A stretch of 64,000 nucleotides of DNA from the NCBI GenBank assembly GCA_016125045.1, contig WGML01000005.1, positions 62,001 through 126,000 of the forward strand. Reading direction: 5' to 3'. Each line of letters opens with the position of its first letter. Position 1 is the stretch's first letter. The position numbers and the translations under genes were made by a program. This document shows, one piece after another, positions 1-9,090 of the stretch. The stretch is from a bacterium. GTDB lineage: Bacteria; Pseudomonadota; Alphaproteobacteria; Caulobacterales; Hyphomonadaceae. The notes beneath the pieces were generated by a model, which did not search any database, had not been told where the DNA came from, and worked only from the letters and a program-made list of their open reading frames with translations.

Positions 1-642
<642 letters not shown>

Positions 643-683
643 GCCGAACCAGGCGGACCTGCGGGACCGCTTGCGACATTGCG

Positions 684-720
684 TAGCACGGGGCTGACCG
701 CGAAGGTCGGAACCGTGCTA
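684..720 (+). promoter_or_regulatory. Hairpin in kup 5' leader (TAGCACGG ... CCGTGCTA, inner GACC-GCGAA-GGTC)
   Basis: 8-bp perfect outer arms and 4-bp inner stem read directly; lies 35 bp before the kup ATG; no T-run, so not a typical terminator. Confidence 0.4.
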
Positions 721-754
721 ACGCGCTTCCGTCAGAAACCGGGAGGCGGGAGAA

Positions 755-2674
755 ATGGCGGCCTCGACCGCCGGCGGGAGCGCCGAGCCAGACGGGCAAC
801 CGAACGGACGGCGTCTGTTCTGGGCGTCAGCCCTCGGCTCTGTCGGGGTGGTGTTCGGCGATATCGGCACAAGCCCGCTCTACGCGTTCAAGGAATCGGT
901 GGCGGCGCTTGGCCGCGACGGCGAGGTGGCGAACCGGACCGAAGTGTTCGGCGTCATTTCGCTGATGCTCTGGTCGCTGCTGATCGTGGTCTTCCTCAAA
1001 TATGTCGTGCTGCTGATGCGGCTCGACAATCGCGGGGAAGGCGGAACGCTGTCGCTGATGGCGCTGCTGCAGCGGGCGCTCGGCAAGCGGCCGCTCGCCC
1101 TGCTGGTGATGGGGATCTGCGGCGCCGGCCTGTTTTATGGCGATGCGTTGCTGACACCGGCGATCTCGGTCTTGTCGGCCGTCGAGGGTCTCACCGTCAT
1201 TCCGGCGTTCGAGGGCTGGATCGATCCATTGATCGTTCCGCTTGCGCTCATCATTCTGACGGGACTGTTTCTCGTTCAGCGACGCGGCACAGGCGTCGTC
1301 GGGGCCTGGTTCGGGCCGATCTGTCTCGTCTGGTTCCTGACGCTTGGCGGGCTCGGCGTTTATCGTCTGATCGGCGAGCCGACCATTCTCGCCGCGATCA
1401 GCCCGCACCACGCGATCCAGTTCATGACCTCCCACTCGGTTCTCGCCTTCGTGGTGCTGGGATCGGTGTTCCTCACGGTCACGGGCGCCGAGGCGCTCTA
1501 CGCCGACATGGGACATTTCGGCCGCAAGCCCGTGACGGCGGCGTGGACGGCGCTGGTGCTGCCGTCGCTTGCGTTGAACTATCTCGGCCAGGGCGCGCTG
1601 GTGCTGCGTCATCCGGAGACGATTGAGAACCCGTTCTTCATGATGGCGCCGCAGGTCCTGCAAGGCCCGCTCGTGCTGCTGGCGACCATGGCGACGGTGA
1701 TCGCGAGCCAGGCGGTGATCACCGGCGCGTTCTCGCTGACCCGCCAGGCGATCCAGCTCGGCCTGCTGCCGCGGCTCAACATCGTCAACACATCGGAGCA
1801 GCATCAGGGGCAGATCTACATTCCGCAGGTGAACTATCTTCTGCTCGCGGGCGTGGTGGCGCTGGTGCTCGGCTTCCGCACCTCATCGGGGCTCGCTGCG
1901 GCCTATGGCATCTCGGTGAGCGGCGAGATGATCATCTCGACGCTGCTCGCCTTCATCGCGATCCAGCGGGTGTGGGGCCGCAAGCTGTGGCAGGCGGGGC
2001 TGATCGTGCTGCCCTTCCTGCTGGTCGAACTCGTCTTCCTCGCATCGAACCTGCTGAAACTGTTCCAAGGCGGGTATCTGACGTTGCTGATCGCGGGGGC
2101 GATCGCGATCACCATGTGGACGTGGGTGCGCGGGTCGCGACTGCTGAGCGAACGCTCTAGCAAGGGCGTGCCGCTGGAAGCGGTGATGGATTCGCTGCGG
2201 GTCTCGCCGCCGCACACGGTGAGCGGCACGGCCGTGTTCCTGACGCAGGATCCCGCGGCCGCGCCGGCGGCCTTCCTGCATAATCTCAAGCACAACAAGG
2301 TGTTGCACGAAACCATCGTCGTGCTGACGGTGCGCGCGGACGAACAGCCGCGCGTCGCGGATGAGGACAAGATCGAAATCACCGAGGTCCGCCCCGGCGT
2401 GAAGCGGATGACGATCAGCTATGGCTTCATGGAGACGCCGAACATCTCGCGCAGCCTGTCGATCGCCCGCAAACGGGGGCTGTGGTCGCACGACATCATG
2501 TCGACCTCCTTCTTCCTCAGTCGCAGGTCGCTCCTGCCGGACTCAAAGACGGGGATGCCGATCTGGCAGGACCATCTGTTCATCTTCCTTGCGCGGAACG
2601 CGAGCCACGCCTCGGAATTCTTCCGGGTGCCGACCTCCCGCGTCGTCGAGCTCGGAACGCAGATGCTCATCTGA
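755..2674 (+). CDS. kup: KUP-family potassium uptake transporter
   Basis: GVVFGDIGTSPLYAFKES N-terminal signature, multiple TM segments, 639 aa, ends ...VELGTQMLI. Confidence 0.97.
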   Translation: MAASTAGGSAEPDGQPNGRRLFWASALGSVGVVFGDIGTSPLYAFKESVAALGRDGEVANRTEVFGVISLMLWSLLIVVFLKYVVLLMRLDNRGEGGTLSLMALLQRALGKRPLALLVMGICGAGLFYGDALLTPAISVLSAVEGLTVIPAFEGWIDPLIVPLALIILTGLFLVQRRGTGVVGAWFGPICLVWFLTLGGLGVYRLIGEPTILAAISPHHAIQFMTSHSVLAFVVLGSVFLTVTGAEALYADMGHFGRKPVTAAWTALVLPSLALNYLGQGALVLRHPETIENPFFMMAPQVLQGPLVLLATMATVIASQAVITGAFSLTRQAIQLGLLPRLNIVNTSEQHQGQIYIPQVNYLLLAGVVALVLGFRTSSGLAAAYGISVSGEMIISTLLAFIAIQRVWGRKLWQAGLIVLPFLLVELVFLASNLLKLFQGGYLTLLIAGAIAITMWTWVRGSRLLSERSSKGVPLEAVMDSLRVSPPHTVSGTAVFLTQDPAAAPAAFLHNLKHNKVLHETIVVLTVRADEQPRVADEDKIEITEVRPGVKRMTISYGFMETPNISRSLSIARKRGLWSHDIMSTSFFLSRRSLLPDSKTGMPIWQDHLFIFLARNASHASEFFRVPTSRVVELGTQMLI

Positions 2675-2830
2675 GGGGCCGGCGCGCGCCGGGCCCGCGG
2701 GTTGCATGGACGGGGGGGCGCAGCGACTTAGAAGCGTCATTGCTGTTCAATCGGGTCGCATATGCATTGAGAATCGGCGGCGCGGCGGCTACCCCGTCCG
2801 CACGTCCGAAGCCAAGGGGAAAGCACGATC

Positions 2831-4351
2831 ATGAGAACGCCGCGTGCCGACATCGCAGCCAACACCTACGACTTCGAGATGACGCCGCTCGTCAAGCCCA
2901 CCGGGTTTCGGGAATACGATGCGCGCTGGTGGTTCGGCGGACCACAATACGCCAAGGCGCCGGAGCTGAACTTCCTCGGCGTGCAGGCGCTCGGCCTCGG
3001 GCTCGGCACGCTGATCCGCCGGATGGGCGTCGCGCCGCGTATCGTGACGGGGCATGACTACCGGGCGTACTCTCTCTCGATCAAACAGGCGCTCACGCTC
3101 GGCCTTCTGGAAGCGGGGCTGGAGGTGCACGATATCGGCCTCGCCCTCTCGCCGGTCGCCTATTATGCGCAGTTCGCCCTCGATGTACCCTGCGTCGCGA
3201 TGGTGACCGCCAGCCACAACGAAAACGGGTGGACGGGCGTGAAGATGGGGGCGAACAAGCCGCTCACCTTCGGTCCGGACGAGATGGGCCAGCTGAAGGA
3301 GATCGTGCTCGGCGGCACGTTCGATCCGCAGCCGGGCGGCCGGCTGATCCGCGTCGAGGGCATGCGGGAGCGCTATATCGAGGCGGTGTCCAAGGATGTG
3401 AAGCTCTCGCGGCCGATCCGGGTGATCGCCGCCTGCGGCAATGGCGCGGCGGGGGCGTTCGCGCCGGACGCCCTGAGGCGGATGGGCGCCGAAGTGATCG
3501 AGATGGACACGGCGCTCGACTACACTTTCCCGAAATACAATCCGAACCCCGAGGACATGGAGATGCTGCACGCCATGTCCGCAGCGGTTAAGGCTCACGG
3601 CGCGGACCTCTGCGTCGGCTTTGACGGCGACGGCGACCGGTGCGGCGTTGTCGACAATCTCGGCGAGGAGATTTTCGCCGACAAGATCGGGCTAATGCTG
3701 GCGCGCGACCTGTCGAAGCTGCACCGGGACGCAACCTTCGTGGTCGATGTGAAGTCCACCGGTCTCTACAAGACCGATCCCGTCCTGAAGGCGAACGGCG
3801 CGACCGTCGACTATTTCAAGACCGGCCATTCCTACATCAAGCGCCGCACGACCGAGCTTGATGCGCTCGCCGGCTTCGAGAAGTCCGGCCATTTCTTCTT
3901 CCGCCCCCCCTATGGATTTGGCTATGACGACGGCCTCGTCGCGGCGGCGGAAGTGCTGAAGATGCTCGACCGCAATCCCGGGCGGACGCTCGCCGACCTG
4001 AAGGGCGAGCTTGGCGCGGCGTGGACCTCCGCCACCATGTCGCCCCACTGCGACGACGAGACGAAATACCAGGTGATCGAAACCGTCGTCGCGGACTATC
4101 AGAAACTCCACGCGGCGGGCGGCGAGATCGCCGGCCGCAAGATCATCGACGTCAACACGGTGAACGGCGCAAGGGTGACCTTGTCGGACGGCTCCTGGGT
4201 GCTGGTGCGCGCCTCGTCCAACAAGCCGGAACTCGTGGTGGTGGTGGAGAGCATGACGGGCGAGGACGACATGCGCACGCTGTTCCGCTCCGAGGTGAAG
4301 CCGCGCCTTGCGGCCTTCTCGCAGGTCGGCGCTTACAATCAGGAGATCTGA
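2831..4351 (+). CDS. Phosphomannomutase/phosphoglucomutase (AlgC/PgmG-like)
   Basis: TASHNENGWTGVKMG phosphoserine loop, GFDGDGDRCGVVD metal loop, FEKSGHFFF sugar-binding loop. Confidence 0.93.
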   Translation: MRTPRADIAANTYDFEMTPLVKPTGFREYDARWWFGGPQYAKAPELNFLGVQALGLGLGTLIRRMGVAPRIVTGHDYRAYSLSIKQALTLGLLEAGLEVHDIGLALSPVAYYAQFALDVPCVAMVTASHNENGWTGVKMGANKPLTFGPDEMGQLKEIVLGGTFDPQPGGRLIRVEGMRERYIEAVSKDVKLSRPIRVIAACGNGAAGAFAPDALRRMGAEVIEMDTALDYTFPKYNPNPEDMEMLHAMSAAVKAHGADLCVGFDGDGDRCGVVDNLGEEIFADKIGLMLARDLSKLHRDATFVVDVKSTGLYKTDPVLKANGATVDYFKTGHSYIKRRTTELDALAGFEKSGHFFFRPPYGFGYDDGLVAAAEVLKMLDRNPGRTLADLKGELGAAWTSATMSPHCDDETKYQVIETVVADYQKLHAAGGEIAGRKIIDVNTVNGARVTLSDGSWVLVRASSNKPELVVVVESMTGEDDMRTLFRSEVKPRLAAFSQVGAYNQEI

Positions 4352-4404
4352 CCGCGGAGTCGCGGCGAGACTCGCCCATATCATCTGCATCCCGCGCCGA
4401 AGCG

Positions 4405-4419
4405 TTAACGACACGTTAA
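4405..4419. promoter_or_regulatory. CtrA-type box TTAA-N7-TTAA upstream of divL-like gene
   Basis: Sequence gcgTTAAcgacacgTTAAcgc; also a perfect 9-bp inverted repeat (GCGTTAACG-aca-CGTTAACGC). Matches the established CtrA consensus spacing. Confidence 0.65.
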
Positions 4420-4463
4420 CGCTCGCAGTCCCCATTTGGCGAACGGGCGAATTCGCCTATGCC

Positions 4464-4506
4464 GAATCGCGCGCCGAATCACATGTGCTGGTCGCATGTC
4501 CGATTC
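4464..4506. promoter_or_regulatory. Cluster of three GANTC (CcrM methylation) sites
   Basis: GAATC at 4464 and 4476, GATTC at 4502, within 43 bp and just before the divL-like ATG at 4542. Confidence 0.6.
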
Positions 4507-4541
4507 GCCGCTGATGGAAAGTGCTGCAGGGACGACTGAAT

Positions 4542-6998
4542 ATGACCGAGCCGCTGCTGATTCTCGTCTCCGGCGCCGCCGCCTTCGGCCTCGCGGCCTT
4601 GCTCTGGTCGCTGCGGATTTCGGACGGCGCACGCGGGGCCGCCCGGAAGTTCAAGGAGGAAGCCCAGAAGCTGCGTGACCGGCTGGCCCGCGCCGACAGC
4701 GTGTTCGGCGCCCATCCGGGCGTCATCGTGGTCTGGGAGGATGACGCCGCCGACGACAGCGCCGCAAAGACCGGCGACTGGGGAAGCCCCAGCGTCTACG
4801 GCTCGCCGGTGGCGCTGATGGGCCTGTTGCGCTTCACCGACGACGCCGCGTCCGCCAATCCGGCCGTGCGGATTCTCGAAGGGCTCGCCGATTATGAGGC
4901 GCGCGACGGCGCCGGCCAGGACGCCACCCTGCGCGAGCGGCTGAAACAGCTGCGCACCGAGGGCGCGCCCTTCTCGCTCACCATCATCGGCCCGTCGGGG
5001 CGCTTTCTTGAGGCGGACGGACGCACCGCCGGCGCCCGCGCCGTGCTCTGGATCACTGACACCACGATCAAGGGGCTTGAGGAATCGAGCGCCCGCGGCC
5101 GGCTCGAGGAGGCCCGCCAGGTCGTCGCGCGCAATCCGATGGCCTTCCTTGAAATGCTCGGGAAAGCGCCCTTCCCCGCCTGGCGCATGGCGAGTTCCGG
5201 CAAACTGCAATGGGTGAACGAGGCCTATCTCGACGCGGTCGGGGCCGGATCGATGGACCAGGTGCTCGATCGCCAGATCATGCTCGACCAGCACATCACC
5301 ACCCAGGCCCACAAGACGATCACCGCCGGCGCGAACACCACCGACGTGCGCCATGTCGTCGTCGGCGGCGACCGCAAGACCTTGCGCGTGATCATGTTCC
5401 CGCTGACGGCGGGGCTCGGCGGCATGGCGCTCGATGTGACCGCGGAGGACTCCTTCCGCGAGGCGCTTGAGGCTCACACCAAGGCGCACGACGAGACGCT
5501 CAACCATGTCGCCGACGCGGTCGCGATATTCGGTCCGGAGCGGAAGCTGATTTTCCACAACCACGCCTTCGCGGAGCTGTGGGACCTCGACCCCGCCTAT
5601 CTGCGCGAAAAGCCGGACCATGGCTCGCTGCTCGACCGGCTGCGCGAGCGTCGCAAACTGCAATCCCGCACCGACTACGCCAAATGGCGGGCCGAGCAGC
5701 TCTCCTATTCGCAGGGCGCGAAGGACACGCTGTCGGAAGACATCTGGACGCTTCCTGACGGCCGCGTGCTGCGCGTGACCCGTCAGCGCCACCCCCTCGG
5801 CGGCCTCCTGATGATCTGCAAGGACATCACCAACGAACTCGCGCATCAGGCGCGCTACAACGAACAGATCAAGGTGCAGAGCGCGACGCTCGACAACCTC
5901 CGCGAGGCGGTGGTCGTGTTCAAGGCGGACAGCAAGCTGCGCCTGCGCAACCGGGCGTTCGAACAGCTGTGGAACATTCCGCCTGAACGGCTGAAGGACC
6001 AGCCGGACTTCGACACGGTCGTGGAGTGCTGCACGGAGATGTTCCACGACCGCGCCGTGTGGGCGAACATCAAGGCGCGGGTCACCAATCCCGACCCGGA
6101 TTACCGCGTCTCCGACACCGGCGTGATGCGCACCTCCAACAACAAGACGCTGGTCTGGCTCACCCAGCCCCTGCCCGACGGCGCGACTCTCATTGCCTTC
6201 ATGGACGTCACCGCCCAGCGCCAGGTCGAGACCGCGCTCAAGGACCGGGCGGAGGCCTTCGCGGCGGCGGACCGGCTGAAGACCGAGTTCGTGCACAATG
6301 TCTCGCGCCAGCTCCGCGCGCCGCTGACGACGATCCTCGGCTTCGCGGAATTCCTCGAAAGCGAAAAGCCCGGGGCCCTGAACGACAAGCAGAAGCAACA
6401 GGTCGGCGCGATCCTCTCGGCGTCCGACCATCTGTCGAAACTGATCAGCAACATTCTCGATCTCGCCATGATCGAGGCGGGGCGACTCGATCTCGATCTC
6501 TCCGACGTCAACCTGCGGCGGGCGATCGACGATTCGGTCGATCTTCTGGTTTCGACCGCCGACAAGACGAAGGTTCGCGTCGAGGTGCAGTGCGACGAGA
6601 AGGTGGGTACGATTCACGCCGATGAGCGGCGCATCCGCCAGATCCTGTTCAACCTGCTGTCGAATGCGCTCCGCTTCACCTCGCCGGGAGGGCTCATCCG
6701 GGTGGAGGCGAGCCGCGAGGACGGGGTGGTGCGTCTCACCGTCACCGACAATGGCAAGGGCGTGCCGTTCGACCGCCAGCCGAGCGCGTTCGACAGTTTC
6801 ACCTCCGGCGATCAGCGGGGCGCCGGGCTCGGTCTCGCCCTGGTGCGCTCGTTCGTCGAGCTGCACGGGGGCCAGGTGCTGATGAAATCCGCGCCGGACG
6901 CCGGCACGACGGTGCTCTGCTTCTTCCCGGAAACCGCCATGCCGCGCGGGTCACGGGGCGAACTCAATCTCGGCGCCGAGGCCGTGACGCTCCAGTAG
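4542..6998 (+). CDS. divL: DivL-like PAS-domain sensor histidine-kinase-family protein with non-histidine (Arg) phosphoacceptor position
   Basis: N-terminal TM (LLILVSGAAAFGLAALLWSL), PAS-like repeats, HisKA-like FVHNVSRQLRAPLTTILGFAEF, HATPase N/G boxes (NLLSNALRFTSPGG, DNGKGVP, GAGLGLALV). ORF opens at GTG 4521; ATG 4542 preferred. Orthology to DivL is inferred from architecture. Confidence 0.75.
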   Translation: MTEPLLILVSGAAAFGLAALLWSLRISDGARGAARKFKEEAQKLRDRLARADSVFGAHPGVIVVWEDDAADDSAAKTGDWGSPSVYGSPVALMGLLRFTDDAASANPAVRILEGLADYEARDGAGQDATLRERLKQLRTEGAPFSLTIIGPSGRFLEADGRTAGARAVLWITDTTIKGLEESSARGRLEEARQVVARNPMAFLEMLGKAPFPAWRMASSGKLQWVNEAYLDAVGAGSMDQVLDRQIMLDQHITTQAHKTITAGANTTDVRHVVVGGDRKTLRVIMFPLTAGLGGMALDVTAEDSFREALEAHTKAHDETLNHVADAVAIFGPERKLIFHNHAFAELWDLDPAYLREKPDHGSLLDRLRERRKLQSRTDYAKWRAEQLSYSQGAKDTLSEDIWTLPDGRVLRVTRQRHPLGGLLMICKDITNELAHQARYNEQIKVQSATLDNLREAVVVFKADSKLRLRNRAFEQLWNIPPERLKDQPDFDTVVECCTEMFHDRAVWANIKARVTNPDPDYRVSDTGVMRTSNNKTLVWLTQPLPDGATLIAFMDVTAQRQVETALKDRAEAFAAADRLKTEFVHNVSRQLRAPLTTILGFAEFLESEKPGALNDKQKQQVGAILSASDHLSKLISNILDLAMIEAGRLDLDLSDVNLRRAIDDSVDLLVSTADKTKVRVEVQCDEKVGTIHADERRIRQILFNLLSNALRFTSPGGLIRVEASREDGVVRLTVTDNGKGVPFDRQPSAFDSFTSGDQRGAGLGLALVRSFVELHGGQVLMKSAPDAGTTVLCFFPETAMPRGSRGELNLGAEAVTLQ

Positions 6999-7019
6999 GC
7001 GCTCCGCCCGCGCCGCTGC

Positions 7020-8870
7020 TCAGGTCGGTTCAGCCTCGCTTGCGAGCACCGAGGCCGTCCAGTCGCGAACCCGCCGTTCGAGCACCGACATGGGCAGCGC
7101 GCCACCGCCCAGCACGACATCATGGAACTGGCGGATGTCGAACCGGTCGCCGAGGGCGGTGCGCGCCTCCTCACGCAGCTGCTGGATGCGGATCTGGCCG
7201 ATCTTGTAGGCGGTCGCCTGCCCCGGATTGACGAGATAACGCCGCATCTCGGACCGGACGGAGGCCTCCGGACGGGGCGAATTCGTCAGCGCGTAGTCGA
7301 TCGCCTGATCCTGCGTCCAGCCCTTGGCGTGCAGGCCGGTGTCGACGACGAGGCGCACGGCGCGCCAGATTTCGGACGACAGCCTGCCGAAGTCTGAATA
7401 CGGGTCCTGGAAGAAGCCGACTTCCTTGCCGAGCGCTTCCGAATAGAGGCCCCAGCCCTCCGAATAGGCGGTATAGCCATACTGGGTGCGGAATTGCGGC
7501 AGCCCTTCCAGCTCCTGCGCGATCGCAATCTGCATGTGGTGACCGGGAACCGCCTCGTGATAGGTCAGCGCCTCGAGCAGGAAGGTCGGGACGGCGTTCA
7601 TGTCGACGAGGTGGGCGTAGAACACCCCCGGCCGCGACCCGTCCGGCGCCGAGCGGGAATAGTGCGCCGCGCCGCCCGCCTCCTCGCGAAAGGACTCCAC
7701 ACGGCGGACGACCACGTCGGCCTTTGGCAGCCGGCCGAACAGTTCGGGCAGCTTCGCCTTCATCGCGCCGATATAGCCCTCGGCGATTGCGATGTATTCG
7801 GCCCGGCCGGCGTCGGTGTTCGGCAGAAGGAAACGCTTGTCGGCCCGCATGGCGTCGAAGAATTCCGGCAGCGACCCTTCAAAGCCGACCTTCTGCTTGA
7901 TCGCCTCCATCTCGGCGTGGATGCGCGCCACCTCAGCGAGGCCGAGTTCGTGGATCTGGTCGGCCGTCAGGTCGGTCGTCGTCTGCTGGCGCAGCATCGC
8001 CTGGTAGTAGGCCGCCCCGTCCGGCAGACCCGACGAGCCGAGCGGCGTCTCGGACGCCTTCGCGCGGTCCGCCTCAAGCCAGGCGATGAGCCGGTCATAG
8101 CCCGGCTTCATTTCCTCCAGCATCGCGGTGCGCACGGCGTTGTCGAGCTCGCCCGCCTGGGCGGGCACCGCCTTTCCGGAACGCACGAGCTCGGTGATCT
8201 TCGAGCGGGCGTCCGCGTAGAGCGGCGAGTCGGGGCCATCGGAGAACGGCGCACCGGTGATCACGCGCCGCGCCTCGTCGATCGCCTGATCATAGGCGAA
8301 CCGCGGCTGGCGCACGCCCGGCACGTCGGCGGCGACTTTCGCGCGAACGGTGAGCTTGTCGAGCACGTCGTCGATCTGGCGGATGCGCGCGGTGTAGTTG
8401 CGCATGTCGGACACATCGTCGACGCGGTGGAAGTTGATCATGAAGTTCGGCAGCGAGGCGTGCGCCCCGCCGCGGGCGAAGATGTAGCGGTGACGCCGCC
8501 AGCGCTGCGCTTCCTCCGCGCGGGCGAGCGACAGCTCCCAGACCTCGAACGAGGTCCGCGCCTCGGCGTCCAGCCTCGCCGGGTCGAACGTGCGCTTCAT
8601 CTCCTCGACGCTCGCGCGCCGCCATTCGAGATCTGCGTCCTCCGCCGCCTCGCTTGGATCATCGAGCTTGTCGTACTGCTCCTTGCGGCCGTTGCGGGTC
8701 AGCCATTGCGGACTGCGCTGGAGTTCCTCCTCGAACGCGGCGTCCAGATAGGCCGTCAGCCGCGCGCTCTCGGCGGCGACCTCCTCCGGCGTCAGCTGCT
8801 GGACGATGTTGAGGCCCTGGCCGCAGGCCGCGAGCAGGGTGATGAGACAAGCGATGACAAGTTGACGCAT
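7020..8870 (-). CDS. DUF885-family putative metallopeptidase lipoprotein
   Basis: Lipobox start MRQLVIACLITLLAACGQG; zinc-like motif YHEAVPGHH; C-terminal MRRYLVNPGQATAYKIGQ typical of DUF885. Confidence 0.85.
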   Translation of the reverse strand: MRQLVIACLITLLAACGQGLNIVQQLTPEEVAAESARLTAYLDAAFEEELQRSPQWLTRNGRKEQYDKLDDPSEAAEDADLEWRRASVEEMKRTFDPARLDAEARTSFEVWELSLARAEEAQRWRRHRYIFARGGAHASLPNFMINFHRVDDVSDMRNYTARIRQIDDVLDKLTVRAKVAADVPGVRQPRFAYDQAIDEARRVITGAPFSDGPDSPLYADARSKITELVRSGKAVPAQAGELDNAVRTAMLEEMKPGYDRLIAWLEADRAKASETPLGSSGLPDGAAYYQAMLRQQTTTDLTADQIHELGLAEVARIHAEMEAIKQKVGFEGSLPEFFDAMRADKRFLLPNTDAGRAEYIAIAEGYIGAMKAKLPELFGRLPKADVVVRRVESFREEAGGAAHYSRSAPDGSRPGVFYAHLVDMNAVPTFLLEALTYHEAVPGHHMQIAIAQELEGLPQFRTQYGYTAYSEGWGLYSEALGKEVGFFQDPYSDFGRLSSEIWRAVRLVVDTGLHAKGWTQDQAIDYALTNSPRPEASVRSEMRRYLVNPGQATAYKIGQIRIQQLREEARTALGDRFDIRQFHDVVLGGGALPMSVLERRVRDWTASVLASEAEPT

Positions 8871-9090
8871 TCGGCAGACTCCACTCCGGTGTCGAGACAT
8901 GGATCGTGTCGGCGTTCAGCCCGGTGGCTCTTGCACCACGCGAGACCGGAACACGCAAGCCGAATTGGATGCATGCGCGCCGACGCGGGGCCGGATTGCG
9001 CGGCCAAACGGGCGTGATAATCTCGATTTCCGTTCGGCCATGAACGCCGCAGGCGCCCGTGCTCCCGGACTGATCGGAGACAAATCAGTC

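Noticed and set aside
679-1626. 315-aa plus-strand ORF overlapping the start of kup in another frame
   Set aside because: Arg-rich out-of-frame translation of kup; no independent support.
4479-6866. 795-aa minus-strand ORF opposite the divL-like gene
   Set aside because: GC-rich antisense shadow ORF; Arg/Asp/His/Gly-rich low-information sequence, while the plus strand encodes clear PAS/HATPase motifs.
7494-9017. 507-aa plus-strand ORF opposite the DUF885 gene
   Set aside because: Antisense shadow of a clear lipoprotein metallopeptidase; composition typical of reverse-complement coding in high-GC DNA.
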